Shown: positions 1 through 5,990 of the stretch, in pieces | Numbering within the stretch: the stretch's first letter is position 1 | Layout: each line of letters starts with the position of its first letter | NCBI GenBank assembly: GCA_025934635.1 | Contig: JAICWX010000168.1 | Location: 1 to 18,634 of the forward strand | Origin: Streptosporangiaceae bacterium | Lineage (GTDB): Bacteria; Actinomycetota; Actinomycetes; Streptosporangiales; Streptosporangiaceae | Direction: 5' to 3' | Length of the DNA: 18,634 nucleotides | Position numbers and translations under genes: made by a program | Notes under the pieces: model-generated | What the model was told of the DNA's origin: nothing | What the model saw: only the letters and a program-made list of their open reading frames with translations | Database searches by the model: none

Positions 1-77
1 CAAACTCCGACATGTGCACGACCTTAGCTGGTCAGCGGCCGCTTCAAGGTCCGATTGGGCGCACTTCAGCGCGGCGC
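1..77. other. Left edge, no gene supported
   Basis: This short stretch lies downstream of the Lrp/AsnC gene, which ends at 78 on the minus strand. I see no terminator hairpin, RNA gene or credible coding start in it. Frames that cross it on the plus strand are shadows of the minus-strand regulator gene. Confidence 0.5.
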
Positions 78-530
78 TCATCGCAGGGGCGCCAGCGCGT
101 CCGCCCGGTCGACCAGCCGGGAGAGCACGATTACGCTCTTGGTCCGCACCACGAACGGCTCGGCCCGGATGCGTTCCATCACGTCCTCGAAGTGCCGGAC
201 GTCGGTAGCCCTGATGTGCACCAGGGCGTCGGCTTCCCCGGTGACCGTGCACGCATCCACGACCTCCGGGTACCGCCGGACCGCGGCACCTATCTCATCC
301 GGTGAGGTGCGCCCGCCGCAGAACAGCTCCACGTACCCTTCGGTCGTCCAGCCCATGGCGGCCGGATCTACCCGGGCGGAGAAGCCGGTGATCGCGCCCG
401 CGGCCCGGAGCCGGTCCACCCGCCGCTTGACCGCGGGCGCGGACAGGCCGACCTCGCCGCCGATGAGGGAGTAGCTGGCCCGGGCGTCCCTGATCAGGAA
501 GGCCACGATGCGGGCGTCGATGTCATCCAC
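78..530 (-). CDS. Lrp/AsnC family transcriptional regulator
   Basis: A 150-aa protein of normal length for the Lrp/AsnC family of DNA-binding, amino-acid-responsive regulators. It opens with the usual (V/M)DDIDARIV. A winged helix-turn-helix lies at about residues 20-42 (SLIGGEVGLSAPAVKRRVDR), and the ligand-binding RAM domain runs from about 63 to 140, including VTGEADALVHIRATD. I chose the GTG at 530 over the ATG at 557 for two reasons. The protein then starts at the family-typical position. A -10-like TACCGT (537-542, minus) also sits 6 nt before the GTG, as in a leaderless transcript. The ATG at 557 falls in the T-tract of the terminator hairpin 563-593 and has no Shine-Dalgarno sequence. 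The target genes and ligand cannot be read from the sequence. The neighbouring nuclease-like gene is separated from it by that terminator, so co-transcription is not expected. Confidence 0.9.
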   Translation of the reverse strand: MDDIDARIVAFLIRDARASYSLIGGEVGLSAPAVKRRVDRLRAAGAITGFSARVDPAAMGWTTEGYVELFCGGRTSPDEIGAAVRRYPEVVDACTVTGEADALVHIRATDVRHFEDVMERIRAEPFVVRTKSVIVLSRLVDRADALAPLR

Positions 531-536
531 GGGCGC

Positions 537-542
537 ACGGTA
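537..542 (-). promoter_or_regulatory. -10-like box for leaderless start of the Lrp/AsnC gene
   Basis: TACCGT read on the minus strand matches TANNNT and ends 6 nt before the GTG at 530. The transcript would then begin at the start codon itself. No recognisable -35 box precedes it, because that position is filled by the hairpin 563-593. Confidence 0.5.
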
Positions 543-562
543 CCTGGTTCCGGGCATAAAAC

Positions 563-593
563 GAGGCTCGGCGTCCCGCTTTCGCCGAGCCTC
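563..593 (-). terminator. Rho-independent terminator after the AbiEi/DUF559-like gene
   Basis: There is a perfect 11-bp inverted repeat (GAGGCTCGGCG at 563-573, CGCCGAGCCTC at 583-593) with a 9-nt loop. Read on the minus strand it is followed by GTTTTAT, a short U-tract. It begins 2 bp after the stop codon (TAG, 595-597) of the nuclease-like gene, so it should end that transcript just before the Lrp/AsnC gene. Confidence 0.8.
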
Positions 594-603
594 ACTAAGT
601 GAG
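591..603. repeat. 13-bp palindrome CTCACT-A-AGTGAG
   Basis: This perfect palindrome with 6-bp arms spans the stop codon of the nuclease-like gene and partly overlaps the terminator hairpin. It could extend the terminator structure or be an operator for the adjacent Lrp/AsnC protein. The sequence alone does not decide. Confidence 0.4.
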
Positions 604-1611
604 ACGCGAAGCCTGCCGTACTGGTTGACGTGATCGGGAGGAAACTCCGCAATTCGCCTCCCTGGCGAGCGGGCAGCGTTCCGAGCACGGCCGGGGCGTG
701 CCCCGCCAGCCGCGCCGCCGCAGCATCCGGACCTGCCGCAGGGCGGTCTCGCAGGGGTGGCCGTAGACGTCCCGCCAGCCATAGCGGCTGGTAACCACGC
801 CCTGGCCCCAGGCCTCGTTGTCGCGGCGATTGTCGCGCCAGCGTTCCTCGTCCGGATGCGCCAGCCCGCCGTCGAGTTCGACGGCGAGCATGTACTTCTC
901 GTAGTAGACGTCCCGGTAGGCGGTCCGGCCCTCGATCACCACGCGGACCTGGTGGCGGGACCGCGGCAGGCCGTGCGCTCGCTCGACGTCACGCAGGTAA
1001 CGGTATTCGAGCACCGAATGGATCCCGTCGCCGGCGGCTGCGATGAGGTCTTCGATACTGGCCCGCCAGCGTATTTTCTTGCGTTGCCGCAGCGCTGCCC
1101 GGAGCCTTTCCTCGGTGGTCAGGCGACGGGCGACGGCCCGGGTTATCCAGCCGCAGACATCGTCGAAGGTAACGGCGAGATCGGTGAGGTCGAGCACGGT
1201 TTCCTCGACCGTTGTCCGGGGCGGCTCGCGGCCAGGCTGGGTGGCTTCGGCGATGCGGCCGGATATGCGGATCACCAGGCCGGGCGCCGCGACCCGCCGG
1301 GTCGAGGGAACCGTCACGTAGATCGACTCGCCGGGATGATCGATAAGTCCGTGCATCTCAGCGGCTGATAGGTGGCTGAGTACGGCGCCCGGGCCTGCGC
1401 GGAGCAGAGCCGCCCACAGCCACGTCTCGCGTGGCGGCGGCCCGGTGAAGACCGCGTACACGCCCCGGTGAAGCTGCTGCCAGCGCCCGCGCTCGAGGCG
1501 TCGGAATATCGACTGGGAGTTTAACCCGGCGTCGAGCAGCTGATGCCGGGAAACTGCACCCGACTGCGATTGGGCTATTGGGGCTGCCGTGACAGGAATG
1601 TCGTACCTCAT
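595..1611 (-). CDS. AbiEi-like winged-helix protein fused to a DUF559-type nuclease domain
   Basis: A 338-aa protein. Residues about 12-60 resemble the N-terminal HTH of AbiEi-type antitoxins (GAVSRHQLLDAGLNSQSIFR, then RGRWQQLHRGVYAVFTG). The middle carries the usual continuation (WLWAALLRAGPGAVLSHLSA, about 65-82). Residues about 195-295 look like a DUF559/Vsr-like PD-(D/E)XK nuclease: E202 in VLEYRYLRDVE, D234 in AYRDVYYEKY, and E245/D247 in LAVELDGG, then RDNRRDN. Proteins of this layout are common single genes in actinobacteria and are often labelled type IV toxin-antitoxin AbiEi family. No AbiEii-like nucleotidyltransferase toxin lies next to it, so calling it an antitoxin is not supported here. 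The last ~35 residues are basic with three cysteines (309, 313, 321) and look like a poorly conserved tail. Start is the ATG at 1611, which has no clear Shine-Dalgarno sequence. DNA cleavage is inferred from the fold only. Confidence 0.8.
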   Translation of the reverse strand: MRYDIPVTAAPIAQSQSGAVSRHQLLDAGLNSQSIFRRLERGRWQQLHRGVYAVFTGPPPRETWLWAALLRAGPGAVLSHLSAAEMHGLIDHPGESIYVTVPSTRRVAAPGLVIRISGRIAEATQPGREPPRTTVEETVLDLTDLAVTFDDVCGWITRAVARRLTTEERLRAALRQRKKIRWRASIEDLIAAAGDGIHSVLEYRYLRDVERAHGLPRSRHQVRVVIEGRTAYRDVYYEKYMLAVELDGGLAHPDEERWRDNRRDNEAWGQGVVTSRYGWRDVYGHPCETALRQVRMLRRRGWRGTPRPCSERCPLAREANCGVSSRSRQPVRQASRLT

Positions 1612-1682
1612 TGTGCCACTGTGCCTCGCGGCACTGACATTTCCATGATCGCGAAGACTTTTATATCAGAAAACGTAGTCAA

Positions 1683-1702
1683 CCTTTCGTGATCATGAAA
1701 GG
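1683..1702. promoter_or_regulatory. 20-bp imperfect palindrome, candidate operator
   Basis: CCTTTCGTGATCATGAAAGG is self-complementary apart from one mismatched pair (1689/1696). A related half-matching site, TTCCATGATCGCGAA, lies at 1641-1655. Both flank the AT-rich segment between the divergent nuclease-like and MMPL genes, which fits a repressor-binding region. The cognate protein is unknown. Confidence 0.45.
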
Positions 1703-1904
1703 GGACTCGCACTGCTAGTGAGGCGTGGGGTGTGAGGGAGCGTCGAGGTGGGTGTGCGTGAAGGGATGAGGTAGGCCTGGTGCCAGGGTTTACGTCGGGT
1801 TGGGTGGGGCTCGTAGTTGCTAGTGGGGCTGGTGCTTTCCGGGCGGGGGCCGGATGGGCTCGCGCGGTGCGTGCCGGGGGCGGGCGCTTGGCGGGGTTTG
1901 GGCT

Positions 1905-2015
1905 GGTGGGTGGGGGTGGGTACTGCGGGGGGAGTAGGGGCGGGGAGTAGGCGGGGCGGGGAAGTGTCTTCGGCGGGGGGATTCGGGGGTGGGGGCGGGG
2001 CGGGAGCCTGGGGAG
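1905..2015 (+). repeat. Dense run of G-tracts, potential G-quadruplex region
   Basis: More than ten runs of three or more G lie on the plus strand, several of four to six, separated by one to eight bases. The non-template strand and the 5' leader RNA of the MMPL gene would carry these tracts if transcription starts upstream. The formation of a quadruplex is inferred from sequence pattern only. Confidence 0.55.
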
Positions 2016-2040
2016 GTTGGTTCGGGCTCTTAGGTTCGCG

Positions 2041-2044
2041 GGAG
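2041..2044 (+). promoter_or_regulatory. Shine-Dalgarno setting the MMPL start
   Basis: GGAG is followed by 6 nt and ATG 2051. It supports the internal start over the upstream frame that begins at 1817. A TAGGTT box at 2031-2036 could be a -10 element that gives a very short leader, but it has no matching -35. Confidence 0.5.
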
Positions 2045-2050
2045 AGGGTT

Positions 2051-4309
2051 ATGTCGATGCTGGGGCGGATAGGCAGCGGGTGTTACCGGCACCGGTGGAT
2101 CACGGTGGCGGTGTGGGTGGCCGGGGTGGCGGCGCTGATCACGCTGTGGACGCGGTTCGGGGCGGCGGCGCAGGACGACTTCACCGGCAGCGACCCGGGG
2201 CAGGCGGTGCTGAACCAGCACTTCGCCCGGCAGTCGGGGGACACGCTGACGCTGGCCATCCGGTCACAGGAGAAGATCACCGACCCGGCGGTGCGGGCGC
2301 AGATCACCGGGGCGCTCAAGCCATTCCAGGCAGCGCCGCACGTCACCGGGGTGGCTGATCCGTACACCACGCCGGGGCACCTGGCCCGGGACGGGCATAT
2401 CGCCTACGCCACCATCCAGTTCGACGTCCAGGGCGCGCACATCCCGGGCAGCGAGGCGACCGCGCTGATCCACGACGCGACCGCCGCCAGCAAGGACGGC
2501 GTGACGTTCAGCCTGGGCGGCGACGTGGTGGACGTGGCCGAGACGCCGTACGGGGGCGCCTCCAACGGGATCGGCGTGGGGGCGGCCGCGATCGTGCTGC
2601 TGATCGCGTTCGGCTCGCTGCTGGCGATGGGCCTGCCGATCGTGACCGCGCTGATGGGCATCGGTTCCGGGCTGGCGCTGACCGCGCTGCTGGGGCACAT
2701 CTTCCCGGCGCCCGGGTTCTCCGCCATCATCGCCGCCTTGATCGGGCTGGGCGTCGGGGTGGACTACGCGCTGTTCATCGTGACCCGGTTCCGGACCGAG
2801 CTGCAAGAGGGCAAACAGCCTGGCGACGCCATCGTCACCGCGATGCGCACAGCCGGCCGGTCGGTGCTCACCGCCGGGACCACGGTGGTCATCGGGATGC
2901 TGGGGCTGCTGGTGCTGCGCCAGGCACTGCTGAACGGGGTGGCGATCGCGGCCGCGACGACGGTGGCGATGACGGTGCTGGCGTCGCTCACGCTGCTGCC
3001 CGCCCTGCTGGGCTTCACCGGTACCCGGCTGGCCCGGCCGTCGCGGCTGAACACCTTCCTCGGGGGCAAGGTGTTCGGCCGGCGCGGCGCTAGCAGGAGA
3101 AGCGGCGCGAGCGGGAAGGCCGGGGCCGCGGGGCGGGACGGGGGGACCGGGGCGGGACGGCTGCCTCGTTCGGCCGGAAATGTTCATGTGGCCGAACGGT
3201 GGGCCGGCGTGGTCCAGCGGCACCGGGTGCTCGCGGCCCTGGCCTCGGTCGCCTTCATCCTGGTGCTGGCGGCGCCCGCGCTGTTCATGAAGCTGTCCAT
3301 GCCGGACGAGTCGGCGCAGGCCCGGGGCACGATGGGGTACGCCAGCTACGCGACCATGGCGCAGGGGTTCGGGCCCGGGTTCGACGCGCCGCTGATCGTG
3401 GCGGCCAAGGTCACGCCGGCCGACGGGCCGAAGGTAACGGCCCAGAAACTGGAAACACTGCGGAGCGCGATCGAGGGCACGCCGGGGATCGCGGCGGTGA
3501 CGCCGGCGGTGACCAGCCGGGACGGGCAGGCAGCCATGATCATCGCCTACCCGGCCACCGGCGGGCAGGACGCGGCTACCAACGAGCTGGTCAACCGGCT
3601 GAATGATACGGTCCTGCCGAAAGCAGGGCTGACCGCCTACCTGACCGGGCCGAACGCGGGGAACGTGGCGTTCGCGAACCTGATGAGCTCGCGGCTGCCA
3701 GCTCTGATCGGCGTGGTCGTGGTGCTGTCGATGGCGCTGCTGCTGACGGTGTTCCGGTCGGTCGTCATCGCGGTCAAGGCCGCGCTGATGAACCTGCTGT
3801 CGGTCTGCGCCGCCTACGGGGTGCTGGTCGCGGTGACGCAGTGGGGCTGGCTGGGGCACGTGTTCGGCTTCGGCGAGAAGATGCCGGTGACGACGTGGGT
3901 GCCGGTGTTCCTGTTCGTGATCTTGTTCGGGCTGTCGATGGACTACGAGGTGTTCCTGCTGTCGCGGATCCGCGAGGAGTACGACCGGCTCGGGGACAAC
4001 AGCGCGGCCGTGGGGCGCGGGCTGGCCGCCACCGCGCGGGTGATCACGGCCGCCGCGGCGATCATGGTGGTGGTGTTCCTGTCCTTCGACCTCACCCCGG
4101 ACGTCTCGGTCAAGCAGATCGGCCTCGGGCTGGCCGCCGCGGTCCTGGTCGACGCCACCGTGGTGCGGCTGGTGCTGGTCCCGGCGGTGATGGAACTGCT
4201 CGGCCGGGCCAACTGGTGGCTGCCGTCGTGGCTCGCGCGACTGCTCCCGGCCGCCTCCGGCTCGGGGCCGGCTGACAAGCCCGCGACCAAGCTGGCTAAG
4301 GTCCGCTGA
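2051..4309 (+). CDS. MMPL/RND family transporter
   Basis: A 752-aa inner-membrane transporter of the MMPL branch of the RND superfamily, thought to export lipids or other hydrophobic substrates using the proton gradient. TM1 is at about 16-33 (WITVAVWVAGVAALITLW). An extracytoplasmic domain spans about 40-165 and TM2-6 span about 172-322. A second extracytoplasmic domain spans about 415-545 and TM7-12 span about 395-715. Both conserved Asp-Tyr pairs are present: D238-Y239 in GLGVGVDYALFIVTRF and D631-Y632 in FGLSMDYEVFLLSRI. The cytoplasmic linker at about 338-380 is a low-complexity Gly/Arg/Ser stretch. I chose the ATG at 2051 because GGAG (2041-2044) lies 6 nt upstream and the protein then begins with the family-like MSMLGRIGSGCYRHRW. 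No MmpS or lipid-synthesis gene is adjacent, so the substrate is unknown. A hairpin at 4334-4368 separates it from the next gene. Confidence 0.93.
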   Translation: MSMLGRIGSGCYRHRWITVAVWVAGVAALITLWTRFGAAAQDDFTGSDPGQAVLNQHFARQSGDTLTLAIRSQEKITDPAVRAQITGALKPFQAAPHVTGVADPYTTPGHLARDGHIAYATIQFDVQGAHIPGSEATALIHDATAASKDGVTFSLGGDVVDVAETPYGGASNGIGVGAAAIVLLIAFGSLLAMGLPIVTALMGIGSGLALTALLGHIFPAPGFSAIIAALIGLGVGVDYALFIVTRFRTELQEGKQPGDAIVTAMRTAGRSVLTAGTTVVIGMLGLLVLRQALLNGVAIAAATTVAMTVLASLTLLPALLGFTGTRLARPSRLNTFLGGKVFGRRGASRRSGASGKAGAAGRDGGTGAGRLPRSAGNVHVAERWAGVVQRHRVLAALASVAFILVLAAPALFMKLSMPDESAQARGTMGYASYATMAQGFGPGFDAPLIVAAKVTPADGPKVTAQKLETLRSAIEGTPGIAAVTPAVTSRDGQAAMIIAYPATGGQDAATNELVNRLNDTVLPKAGLTAYLTGPNAGNVAFANLMSSRLPALIGVVVVLSMALLLTVFRSVVIAVKAALMNLLSVCAAYGVLVAVTQWGWLGHVFGFGEKMPVTTWVPVFLFVILFGLSMDYEVFLLSRIREEYDRLGDNSAAVGRGLAATARVITAAAAIMVVVFLSFDLTPDVSVKQIGLGLAAAVLVDATVVRLVLVPAVMELLGRANWWLPSWLARLLPAASGSGPADKPATKLAKVR

Positions 4310-4333
4310 GGTCAAACTAAGGCACCGAACGAG

Positions 4334-4368
4334 CCTGGTTCTCGCCCCTGTATGGTGCGAGAACCAGG
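4334..4368 (+). terminator. Hairpin between the MMPL and agmatinase genes
   Basis: Perfect 12-bp arms (CCTGGTTCTCGC at 4334-4345, GCGAGAACCAGG at 4357-4368) enclose an 11-nt loop and are followed by TTGGTTTT. It begins 25 bp after the MMPL stop codon, so an intrinsic terminator fits best. It also ends only 10 bp before the agmatinase Shine-Dalgarno sequence, so an attenuator or operator role is possible. Confidence 0.65.
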
Positions 4369-4378
4369 TTGGTTTTCC

Positions 4379-4384
4379 GGGAGG
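4379..4384 (+). promoter_or_regulatory. Shine-Dalgarno for the agmatinase-family gene
   Basis: GGGAGG lies 7 nt before ATG 4392. It favours that ATG over the in-frame GTG at 4386, which would be only one base after the motif. Confidence 0.6.
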
Positions 4385-4391
4385 AGTGGCT

Positions 4392-5411
4392 ATGGCCAGC
4401 GACGACGATCCCATCCTGCGCGGGATGTACGGACCCGACGTCACGTTCCTCGGGGTGCCGCGGGTGGAGCTCGACGCGCTCGGCGGGTTCGACGTGGTGT
4501 TCCTCGGCGCGCCGTTCGACGGGGGCGCCTCGCACCGGGCGGGCGCGCGGTTCGGCCCGCAGGCGCTGCGGATCACCGACTACCTGCCGCACGACGGGTC
4601 CCGGCCGCACCTCGCGCTGGGCGTGGACCCGCTGGTCGAGCTGCGCTGCGGCGACGCGGGCGACGTGAACATGCCGTCGGGCGAGACCGAGCGGTCGCTG
4701 AAGCGGCTGGAGGACGCGGTGCTCGCGGTCAGCGCGGCCGGGGCGGTCCCGGTCATCCTGGGCGGCGACCACACCGTCACCTTCCCCGACGCCACCGGGG
4801 TGGCCCGGCACGTGGGCTGGGGCCGGGTGTCGCTGATCCACTTCGACGCGCACGCCGACACCGGCGACACCCAGTTCGGGTCGCTGTACGGGCACGGTAC
4901 CCCGATGCGGCGGCTGATCGAGTCCGGGGCGGTCCGCGGCGACCGGTTCCTGCAGATCGGGCTGCGCGGGTACTGGCCCGAGCCGCCCACGCTGGCCTGG
5001 ATGGCCGAGCAGCGGATGCGCTCGTTCGAGATGACCGAGATCGTCACGCGCGGGCTCGATGACTGCCTGGACGAGGCGTTCACGATCGCCACCGACGAAT
5101 GCGACGGCGTCTTCCTGTCGGTCGACGTGGACGTGGTCGACCCGGGGATGGCCCCCGGCACCGGGACGCCCGAACCAGGCGGATTGACCGGACGGCAACT
5201 GCTGGACGCGGTGCGGCGGATCGCGATGTCGCTGCCGCTGGCCGGGATCGACGTGGTGGAGGTCTCGCCGCCGTACGACCACGCCGAGGTGACCGCGTTC
5301 CTGGGCAACCGGGTGGTGCTTGAGGCGCTGTCCGGGATGGCCTGGCGGCGGCGCCAGCTGGCCGGCGATCAGGTCCGGCAGCCGGACTCGCCGCTGCTGG
5401 AGGGACGCTAA
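4392..5411 (+). CDS. speB: Agmatinase/arginase family ureohydrolase
   Basis: A 339-aa binuclear manganese enzyme expected to hydrolyse a guanidino compound (agmatine to putrescine plus urea is the common activity) in the cytoplasm. All metal ligands of the family are visible: H127 in GGDHT, D152/H154/D156 in HFDAHADT, and D245/D247 in SVDVDVVDP. The family stretch GHGTPMRR (about 167-174) and the downstream GTGTPEPGG (about 256-264) are also present. Length is slightly above the ~310 aa usual for agmatinase. Sequence alone does not separate agmatinase from guanidinobutyrase or a guanidino-acid hydrolase, so the symbol is tentative. The NUDIX gene follows after 6 bp, implying an operon. A LysR gene lies 580 bp downstream on the same strand and could regulate it. 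No polyamine uptake or arginine decarboxylase gene is in the window. Confidence 0.92.
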   Translation: MASDDDPILRGMYGPDVTFLGVPRVELDALGGFDVVFLGAPFDGGASHRAGARFGPQALRITDYLPHDGSRPHLALGVDPLVELRCGDAGDVNMPSGETERSLKRLEDAVLAVSAAGAVPVILGGDHTVTFPDATGVARHVGWGRVSLIHFDAHADTGDTQFGSLYGHGTPMRRLIESGAVRGDRFLQIGLRGYWPEPPTLAWMAEQRMRSFEMTEIVTRGLDDCLDEAFTIATDECDGVFLSVDVDVVDPGMAPGTGTPEPGGLTGRQLLDAVRRIAMSLPLAGIDVVEVSPPYDHAEVTAFLGNRVVLEALSGMAWRRRQLAGDQVRQPDSPLLEGR

Positions 5412-5417
5412 GCACCG

Positions 5418-5876
5418 GTGGCCCGGTTCTTCATCGACGCCCAGGGCCGCCGGCACTGGGGCGAGTACGGCGCGGCCGGGCTGCTGGCGTACCACGTCGG
5501 CGACGACGCGATCCGGTACCTGCTGCAGAAGCGGTCGCTGTATACCCACGGCGGCGGGACCTGGAGCATTCCCGGCGGTGCGCTCAACGCCGGCGAGAGC
5601 CCGGTGGACGGCGCGTTCCGGGAGACGGAGGAGGAACTCGGCCGCCTGCCGGCGGGCCTGCGGTACACCGGCACCGTGACCACCGACTTCGCCGGCTGGC
5701 AGTACCACACCGTCGTGTTCCGGTCGCCGGAGCAGTTCGCGGCCCCCGGCAACTGGGAAGTCGCCGAGCACCGCTGGGTCACCGTGGCCGGCGCGGCTCA
5801 CCTGCTGCTTCACCCCGGTTTCGCGGTGGCGTTCCCGCAAGCCCGGGCGATCGTCGAGCGGGAGATTCTGGGTTAG
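5418..5876 (+). CDS. NUDIX hydrolase
   Basis: A 152-aa protein that should hydrolyse a nucleoside diphosphate linked to another moiety (X), needing a divalent cation. The Nudix box is nearly canonical: GALNAGE, then SPVDGAF, then RETEEELG, matching G-x5-E-x7-RE-U-x-EE-x-G. The preceding TWSIPGGALNAGES and the N-terminal GEYGAAGLLAY fit the fold. The specific substrate cannot be deduced. The GTG start at 5418 is 6 bp after the agmatinase stop. GGAGGG (5399-5404), inside the agmatinase coding sequence, is 13 nt upstream and probably allows translational coupling. The pairing with a ureohydrolase is unusual and the functional link is unknown. Confidence 0.88.
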   Translation: MARFFIDAQGRRHWGEYGAAGLLAYHVGDDAIRYLLQKRSLYTHGGGTWSIPGGALNAGESPVDGAFRETEEELGRLPAGLRYTGTVTTDFAGWQYHTVVFRSPEQFAAPGNWEVAEHRWVTVAGAAHLLLHPGFAVAFPQARAIVEREILG

Positions 5877-5889
5877 CGGCGCTCCGGCC

Positions 5890-5899
5890 CAGTTAACTG
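5890..5899. promoter_or_regulatory. Palindrome CAGTTAACTG upstream of the LysR gene
   Basis: A perfect 10-bp palindrome in the 114-bp gap before the LysR gene, about 90 bp upstream of its start. It could be part of an autoregulatory site, although it does not itself show the T-N11-A form typical of LysR boxes. Confidence 0.3.
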
Positions 5900-5978
5900 A
5901 GAAATGCCTGGTCAGAATGGCCGGAAATGGGACTGATAAAGACCACTTATGGACCTGGCCGGTCTGGCCGGCACGATC

Positions 5979-5984
5979 TATAGT
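5979..5984 (+). promoter_or_regulatory. -10 box TATAGT for leaderless LysR transcript
   Basis: TATAGT ends 6 nt before ATG 5991, which places the expected transcription start on the A of the start codon. The ATG has no Shine-Dalgarno sequence. A clear -35 is not seen. Confidence 0.6.
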
Positions 5985-5990
5985 CGGTGC

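Larger units (their letters stand above)
1612..2050. other. 439-bp divergent intergenic region with AT-rich promoter zone and G-rich leader
   Basis: No credible gene lies here. Positions about 1640-1702 are unusually AT-rich for this window (a stretch of mostly A and T around 1658-1675) and hold two related palindromic sites. They probably contain the promoter of the minus-strand nuclease gene and perhaps of the MMPL gene. Positions about 1740-2040 are heavily skewed to G on the plus strand. Within 1921-1980 I count 37 G and 8 C in 60 bases. An open frame runs through this part into the MMPL gene from 1817. Its translation is glycine-rich noise, unlike the start of an MMPL protein. Confidence 0.6.

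Noticed and set aside
595..1611. Complete type IV toxin-antitoxin pair
   Set aside because: Only the AbiEi-like side is present. The adjacent gene is an Lrp/AsnC regulator separated by a terminator, not a nucleotidyltransferase toxin.
1817..2050. N-terminal extension of the MMPL frame back to 1817
   Set aside because: The 78 extra residues are Gly/Trp-rich translation of G-tracts. A good GGAG and the family-like N-terminus support ATG 2051.
2264..4576. Long minus-strand open frame (770 codons) opposite the MMPL gene
   Set aside because: Its translation is Arg/Gln/His/Pro-rich low-complexity typical of antisense frames in GC-rich DNA, while the plus strand encodes a clear MMPL transporter with TM segments and conserved motifs.
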